Assembly: GCA_937897495.1 (NCBI GenBank)
Contig: CALCBL010000109.1
Coordinates: 1 to 6,185 of the forward strand
Reading direction: 5' to 3'
DNA length: 6,185 nucleotides
Origin: an uncultured Burkholderiales bacterium
GTDB taxonomy: Bacteria > Pseudomonadota > Gammaproteobacteria > Burkholderiales > Burkholderiaceae_C
Under the pieces are notes generated by a model. That model was not told where the DNA came from. It made no database searches and saw nothing but the letters and a program-made list of their open reading frames with translations. This document shows, in pieces, positions 1 to 6,185 of the stretch. The stretch's first letter is position 1, and each line of letters starts with the position of its first letter. Position numbers and translations under genes: made by a program.

Positions 1-355
1 AACCGTAGATGAACCACAAGACCGTGACCAAGGAGAAGGTCACCATCACTTGCATCAGCACAGACAACATGTTCTTGCTGCGAACCAAGCCGCCGTAGAA
101 CAAGGCTAAGCCAGGTACCACCATCATGATGACCAAGATGGTTGAAACCATCATCCAAGCGGTGTCGCCTTTGTTGGGAACAAGTGCGGGGGCCGCTTCA
201 GCCGCAGCGGGCGCTGCTGCTGGGGCCGTGGCTGGTGCGGCTGCTTCAGCTTTGGCTTCTACTTTGGCATCTGCTGCTGGCGCGGTTTGTGCAAATGCAG
301 CACTGCCAAAACACAAGGTCAATCCCAACGCGAGGGAGGCAAATAATTTTTTCAT
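1..355 (-). CDS. amtB: AmtB-type ammonium transporter, N-terminal part (3' end beyond left edge)
   Basis: Inner-membrane channel for ammonium/ammonia of the Amt/MEP/Rh family; only the first 118 codons are in the window. The start is the ATG at 355-353, preceded by a purine-rich stretch (AGAGAGA) in the 22-bp gap after glnK. Residues 1-22 form a signal peptide (MKKLF, hydrophobic core, AFA before Gln23); E. coli AmtB also has a cleaved signal. Residues 23 to about 58 are a low-complexity Ala/Pro/Glu/Lys linker. From about residue 61 the family sequence begins: GDTAWMMVSTILV, then VPGLALFYGGLVRSKN, matching the PGIALFYGGLIRGKN segment of E. coli TM1, followed by the start of TM2 (VMVTFSLVTVLWFIYG) at the window edge. 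The glnK-amt pairing is the classic one: GlnK binds the cytoplasmic face of Amt and blocks it. The family call is very secure. Whether the rest of the gene is intact cannot be seen. Confidence 0.95.
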   Translation of the reverse strand, partial: MKKLFASLALGLTLCFGSAAFAQTAPAADAKVEAKAEAAAPATAPAAAPAAAEAAPALVPNKGDTAWMMVSTILVIMMVVPGLALFYGGLVRSKNMLSVLMQVMVTFSLVTVLWFIYG

Positions 356-377
356 ACAAATCTCTCTTTCTGGGACA

Positions 378-1494
<1,117 letters not shown>

Positions 1495-1500
1495 GAGAAG

Positions 1501-1505
1501 CTCCT
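1501..1505 (-). promoter_or_regulatory. Ribosome binding site of the porin gene
   Basis: The minus strand reads AGGAG followed by six bases and ATG, a near-ideal Shine-Dalgarno. It supports the start at 1494 and strong translation of the first gene of the operon. Confidence 0.8.
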
Positions 1506-1533
1506 GTTGAATTTGAATAAGACTTGGGTTTTA

Positions 1534-1549
1534 AGCATTTAGCATGCCA
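1534..1549 (-). promoter_or_regulatory. Sigma-54 (RpoN) promoter of the porin-glnK-amt operon
   Basis: The minus strand reads TTGGCATG-CTAA-ATGCT across this site, against the RpoN consensus YTGGCACG-N4-TTGCW. The GG (1548-1547) and GC (1536-1535) dinucleotides are present with the exact -24/-12 spacing; the only notable deviation is A for T at the first base of the -12 element. Counting from the GC as -13/-12, transcription would start near 1523, giving a leader of about 28 nt that ends in the AGGAG site. RpoN dependence fits the known nitrogen control of glnK-amtB. The match was read by eye; no scan score was computed. Confidence 0.8.
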
Positions 1550-1553
1550 ATGC

Positions 1554-1570
1554 TGCACTGCATCAGTGCA
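1554..1570. promoter_or_regulatory. NtrC-like binding site 1 (perfect 7-3-7 palindrome)
   Basis: TGCACTG-CAT-CAGTGCA is a perfect inverted repeat with the same 7-3-7 geometry and outer TGCAC/GTGCA arms as the NtrC consensus TGCACCA-N3-TGGTGCA. It lies four bases upstream of the -24 element and is centred about -39 from the predicted start of the nitrogen operon. That is closer than a usual enhancer and more like the low-lying governor sites of E. coli glnAp2. Binding by another dyad-recognising regulator cannot be ruled out. Confidence 0.65.
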
Positions 1571-1627
1571 AGTCATTGTCATCGCTCTGAAATGGTTTTT
1601 TTGAGGGCAGCGGTGTTCCAATGCCAG

Positions 1628-1655
1628 TTGCACCCCCCTAGGACTGGTTTATAAA
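1628..1655 (+). promoter_or_regulatory. Possible sigma-70 promoter of comM
   Basis: TATAAA at 1650-1655 matches five of six bases of a -10 box. TTGCAC at 1628-1633, 16 bases upstream, is a poor -35 box. Transcription would start near 1662, leaving a leader of about 36 nt that contains NtrC-like site 2. This is the best candidate in the divergent region but a modest one. Confidence 0.35.
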
Positions 1656-1670
1656 AAGTCTTACAGATAT

Positions 1671-1687
1671 TGCACCCGTTTGGTGCG
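1671..1687. promoter_or_regulatory. NtrC-like binding site 2 (upstream enhancer candidate)
   Basis: TGCACCC-GTT-TGGTGCG matches the NtrC consensus TGCACCA-N3-TGGTGCA at 12 of the 14 arm positions. The core GCACC-N5-GGTGC is a perfect dyad (1672-1686). It is centred about -156 from the predicted sigma-54 start, within the range of a remote enhancer that loops to RpoN polymerase. It also lies 10 bp before the comM start codon and abuts that gene's ribosome site, so bound NtrC could affect comM as well. Confidence 0.6.
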
Positions 1688-1688
1688 C

Positions 1689-1692
1689 GGAG
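1689..1692 (+). promoter_or_regulatory. Ribosome binding site of comM
   Basis: GGAG five bases before the ATG at 1698. It supports that start over the in-frame TTG at 1680, which would put this site inside the coding region. Confidence 0.65.
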
Positions 1693-1697
1693 CAAGT

Positions 1698-3266
1698 ATG
1701 CGTTTATCTTTGGTGCAAAGCCGGGCATTGCTGGGCCTTCAAGCGCCTTCCGTCACGGTCGAGGTGCATCTGGCCAATGGTCTGCCCAGCTTTACCTTGG
1801 TCGGCCTGGCAGATGTCGAAGTCAAGGAGGCTCGGGAGCGGGTTCGGTCTGCGCTTCAAAACTCTGGTTTTGAGTTCCCTAGCAATCAGCGCATCACGGT
1901 CAACTTGGCGCCCGCGGACTTGCCCAAAGACTCTGGCCGATTTGATTTGCCAATTGCTTTGGGCATTTTGGCGGCCAGCGGTCAGATCGATGGCACACGC
2001 TTCAAAGACTACGAATTTGCTGGAGAGTTGTCCTTGTCTGGGGCCTTGCGGCCGGTCCGGGGTGCTTTGGTCATGGGCTTGGCTTTGTACCAACAGGTCA
2101 AAGCACACGCCTTGGTATTGCCACCCGGAAGTGCTGAAGAAGCCGCGCTGGTCCCCGATGCGAGGGTTTACAGAGCCCGTCATTTGCGCGATGTGGCAGA
2201 TCAATTTTGTTTGGCAGGTGCAAGCGCTTCGCAAGCGACGCCCAGCAACCCGGATGGATGGGCGCGAATGAGTCACACCCCAGGCCCACATTGGGATGAC
2301 CCTACTTCCTATCCAGACTTGGCGGATGTGAAAGGCCAAGCTGGCGCCAAAAGAGCGCTTGAAATTGCAGCGGCGGGCGGACACAGCCTTCTCATGGTGG
2401 GCCCCCCGGGTTCGGGCAAGTCCATGTTGGCACTTAGATTTGCTGGCCTGTTACCACCGCTTAGCGTTCAAGAAGCTTTAGAGGCCGCTTCTGTGGCCAG
2501 CTTGGCGGGTCGGTTTCAACTGTCGCAATGGTTGGTGAGAGCAACTCGCCAGCCGCACCACTCTGCCAGTGCCGTGGCCTTGGTGGGTGGTGGATCACCG
2601 CCAAGGCCGGGCGAAATTTCTTTGGCCCACCATGGTGTTTTATTTTTAGACGAGCTGCCAGAGTTTCCCCGAGCAGCCTTGGAGGCATTGCGCGAGCCCA
2701 TGGAGTCGGGCTGCGTCACCATCTCGCGCTCTTCACAGAGCGCAGAGTTTCCAGCTCGGTTTCAATTGATTGCCGCCATGAACCCCTGCCCCTGTGGCTA
2801 TGCCGGTCACGCTAGAAGTCCTGGCCAAAGCGGCCCTGTGTGTCGTTGCACGCCCGACCAAGTGCACCGCTACAGCAGCAAAGTCAGTGGCCCGCTGTTA
2901 GACCGCATTGATTTGCACATCGAGGTGCCCAGCCAGAGCGCCGCATTGCTCATTAACTCGCCCGCGGGTGAAAGCACGGCCGCGCTTAAAAAGCGCTGTC
3001 ATCACGCACGCTTGTTAGCGACTCAAAGGCAAGGCTGCAGCAACCATGCTTTGAGTGGCGCTGCCTTAGACAAGCACGCCGCCTTGGAGCAAGATGCCTT
3101 GGCTTACATCACCCAAGTTGCATCCCATTTGGGATGGAGTGGTCGCAGTTCACACCGCGTTTTAAAAATTGCCAGAACGATTGCTGATTTGGCCCAAAGT
3201 ACCCACATCGAAAAGCCACACATCGCAGAGGCCGTGCAATACAGACGGCCCGTTGCGGGACACTGA
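1698..3266 (+). CDS. comM: ComM/YifB family Mg-chelatase-like AAA+ ATPase
   Basis: Cytoplasmic hexameric AAA+ helicase; in Vibrio and Acinetobacter ComM drives branch migration during natural transformation, extending strand invasion of incoming DNA. The 522-residue product, close to the usual ~505, has the three family parts. The first is an N-terminal Lon-protease-like fold (about 1-175; SFTLVGLADVEVKEARERVR at 31-50, APADLPKDSGRFDLPIALGI at 71-90). The second is an AAA+ core with Walker A GPPGSGKS (235-242), Walker B VLFLDE (314-319), sensor MNPCPCGY (361-368) and GPLLDRID with the arginine at 403; the cysteines around CPCG and CRC suggest the small metal-binding insert typical of the family. 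The third is the C-terminal Mg-chelatase domain (about 415-522). The ATG at 1698 gives the conserved start xLxLVxSRALLGL. The gene is intact, so the cell probably keeps this step of transformation, though comM also occurs in bacteria not known to be competent. The transporter gene follows after 10 bp. Confidence 0.95.
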   Translation: MRLSLVQSRALLGLQAPSVTVEVHLANGLPSFTLVGLADVEVKEARERVRSALQNSGFEFPSNQRITVNLAPADLPKDSGRFDLPIALGILAASGQIDGTRFKDYEFAGELSLSGALRPVRGALVMGLALYQQVKAHALVLPPGSAEEAALVPDARVYRARHLRDVADQFCLAGASASQATPSNPDGWARMSHTPGPHWDDPTSYPDLADVKGQAGAKRALEIAAAGGHSLLMVGPPGSGKSMLALRFAGLLPPLSVQEALEAASVASLAGRFQLSQWLVRATRQPHHSASAVALVGGGSPPRPGEISLAHHGVLFLDELPEFPRAALEALREPMESGCVTISRSSQSAEFPARFQLIAAMNPCPCGYAGHARSPGQSGPVCRCTPDQVHRYSSKVSGPLLDRIDLHIEVPSQSAALLINSPAGESTAALKKRCHHARLLATQRQGCSNHALSGAALDKHAALEQDALAYITQVASHLGWSGRSSHRVLKIARTIADLAQSTHIEKPHIAEAVQYRRPVAGH

Positions 3267-3276
3267 TAATAGAGCC

Positions 3277-4538
3277 ATGAGCAGATATCGGCCCTATTGG
3301 GACCCCACCCAAATCAGCAAGCAAACCACCGCACTCGGCCCGTTTGCGGTATGGCTGTCTTGGCCACAACTCATTACTTGGGGAAGCGTGTTTTACACCT
3401 TCTCTTTGGTCATGGGACCTGTTGAGCGCGAGTTGGGTTTCAGTCGCGCCGAATCCTCTTTGGGGTTTAGCTTGGCTTTGTTGGCCGATGGGCTGATGGC
3501 GTATCCCATCGGTTGGCTGATTGATCGCGGCCACGAACGCCGTGTCATGACCTGGGGCTCTGTCTGGGTCGGTGCTTGTTTGTTTGCCCACAGCTTCATC
3601 GACTCATTGGCTGGGTTTTATGGCGTATGGCTGGCTTTGGGTATCGGCATGTCGGCCACACTCTATGCCCCTGTTTTTGCCATCGTCACCCGCAGATTTC
3701 CAAACGATTTCAGGCGCGCCATCATCATCATGACGTTTTTAGGTGGGCTGGCCAGTACAGTGTTCTTTCCGCTGTCGTCTTGGCTGATTCAAGAGTTGGG
3801 TTGGCGCCATGCCCTGTGGGTTTTGGCACTCCTTCAATGGCTGATCTGTTGGCCATTGCACGCTTGGCTGCTGCGCGGCGCCACGAAAAGGATTGACTTG
3901 GGTCATGCTGCTGAAACAGCAATTCAGCCGACTTCCTCTTCTGATTTACAACACGAACAAGCACCACCTGAGGCCATCAAGGTTCACTTCAAACGTGCGC
4001 CTTTTTGGTTGCTTGCCGGCTTCATGTTGACAACCTTAAGCGTCAGCTCTGCACTGCCCGCGCACATGGTGAGTTTGTTGGAAGAAGCGCATTTGTCACC
4101 CGCCTGGGTCATTGCCATTCCGGCCTCCATTGGCGTCATTCAAGTGTTGGGGCGGCTCTTGTTGTTTGTCTTTGAAAAACATTTAGATGTTCATGCGGCC
4201 AACAAATGGATTCCTTGTTTGGTGCCTTTGGGATTGTTGTTTTTAGTGGTGGGTGGCTTGGAGCCTTGGGCCGCCTTGATGTTTGTCTTGTTCTATGGTT
4301 TGGGCAATGGCCTGAACACCATTGTGAAAGGCACCGCCATGGCGCAATATGTCAGCCGCGACCATGTAGGACAACTCAATGGTGTATTGGGTGTGCCACT
4401 GGCTTTGGGCCGTGCTGCAGCACCTTGGGCTTTAGGTTTGATGTGGACGCCCGAGGTGGGCTACACGCATGGCCTGCGCTGGCTTTTAGGGCTGGGCGTT
4501 TTAGGCGTGGCTTGTTTGTGGTGGGCGCAAATCAGCGC

Positions 4539-4566
<28 letters not shown>
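3277..4566 (+). CDS. Major facilitator superfamily transporter, substrate unknown
   Basis: Predicted 429-residue inner-membrane secondary transporter with 12 membrane segments: roughly 24-46, 58-80, 90-108, 113-136, 148-170, 176-199, then a hydrophilic central loop (200-240), then 242-262, 275-299, 311-327, 330-350, 366-390 and 398-418. The signature MFS motif A lies between segments 2 and 3 as [13 protein letters not shown] (79-91), with Asp83 and Arg84 in place; the second-half equivalent is weak. The layout resembles the monocarboxylate/oxalate-formate type of MFS carriers, but this is an impression and no substrate should be assigned. The start ATG at 3277 lies 10 bp after the comM stop with only a weak purine-rich site (AGAG), suggesting translational coupling. 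A longer in-frame TTG start at 3169 would add a 36-residue polar tail lying wholly over comM and is unlikely. The 3' end overlaps the opposing metH by 28 bp. Confidence 0.88.

Positions 4567-6185
<1,619 letters not shown>

Larger units (their letters stand above)
1495..1697. promoter_or_regulatory. Divergent control region between nitrogen operon and comM
   Basis: This 203-bp stretch is the only sizeable intergenic DNA in the window and holds no plausible gene on either strand. From left to right it carries the porin ribosome site, the sigma-54 promoter, NtrC-like site 1, a run of seven T (1596-1602) that may aid DNA bending, a candidate sigma-70 promoter towards comM, NtrC-like site 2 and the comM ribosome site. 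Enhancer and promoter of one operon therefore bracket the promoter of the other. Confidence 0.7.

Noticed and set aside
1534..1554. AGCAT direct repeat and AGCAT-N4-ATGCT inverted repeat
   Set aside because: These short copies are explained by the -24/-12 promoter bases and their neighbours. With arms of five bases they are not significant.
1596..1602. T7 run as an IHF site between enhancer and promoter
   Set aside because: I found no convincing IHF consensus around it; it may simply be flexible DNA.
1680..1697. TTG start at 1680 for comM, adding six residues
   Set aside because: The ATG at 1698 has GGAG at the right distance and gives the conserved family N-terminus. The TTG lies within the NtrC-like dyad.
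2538..2561. ComM reads RATRQPHH where many homologues have RPFRxPHH
   Set aside because: The surrounding frame and the following SASAVALVGGG are normal, and related Burkholderiales appear to vary here, so it is not evidence of a defect.
3169..3276. TTG start at 3169 for the MFS transporter, adding 36 residues
   Set aside because: The extra residues are polar, lie entirely over comM and do not resemble an MFS N-terminus; ATG 3277 fits the junction.

Overview
The window reads as chromosomal DNA of a betaproteobacterium. The best fit is Burkholderiales, probably the Comamonadaceae (Limnohabitans/Rhodoferax-like). This rests on the protein sequences, on the order amt - glnK - TorF-type porin next to a divergent comM, and on a moderate GC content. 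The genus is inference. I see no phage, transposon, CRISPR or RNA gene; this is compact housekeeping DNA.

Layout. The left third (1-1494) is a minus-strand operon read right to left: a TorF-family outer-membrane porin, the PII signal protein GlnK, and the first 118 residues of an AmtB-type ammonium transporter that runs off the left edge. The gaps are only 25 and 22 bp, so one transcript is expected. The 203-bp divergent region 1495-1697 holds a very good sigma-54 (RpoN) promoter for this operon. It also holds two NtrC-like dyads, one beside the -24 box and one about 156 bp upstream, the second lying in the leader of the divergent gene. On the plus strand follow comM (YifB-type Mg-chelatase-like AAA+ ATPase, the branch-migration helicase of natural transformation) and, 10 bp later, a 12-TM major facilitator transporter of unknown substrate. 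On the minus strand the right third (4539-6185) is the C-terminal 548 codons of cobalamin-dependent methionine synthase MetH. Its 5' part lies beyond the window, and its 3' end overlaps the transporter gene tail-to-tail by 28 bp.

How it works together. Under nitrogen limitation NtrC-P with RpoN would be expected to switch on porin, GlnK and Amt as one outer-membrane-to-inner-membrane ammonium uptake and sensing unit. PII proteins of this type sense ATP/ADP/2-oxoglutarate, are uridylylated on Tyr51, and plug the Amt channel when nitrogen is plentiful. ComM, the transporter and MetH have no evident functional tie to this unit, except that one NtrC-like site sits in the comM leader. The most interesting material is regulatory (1534-1687) rather than a new protein system. 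No undescribed defence or mobile system is visible.
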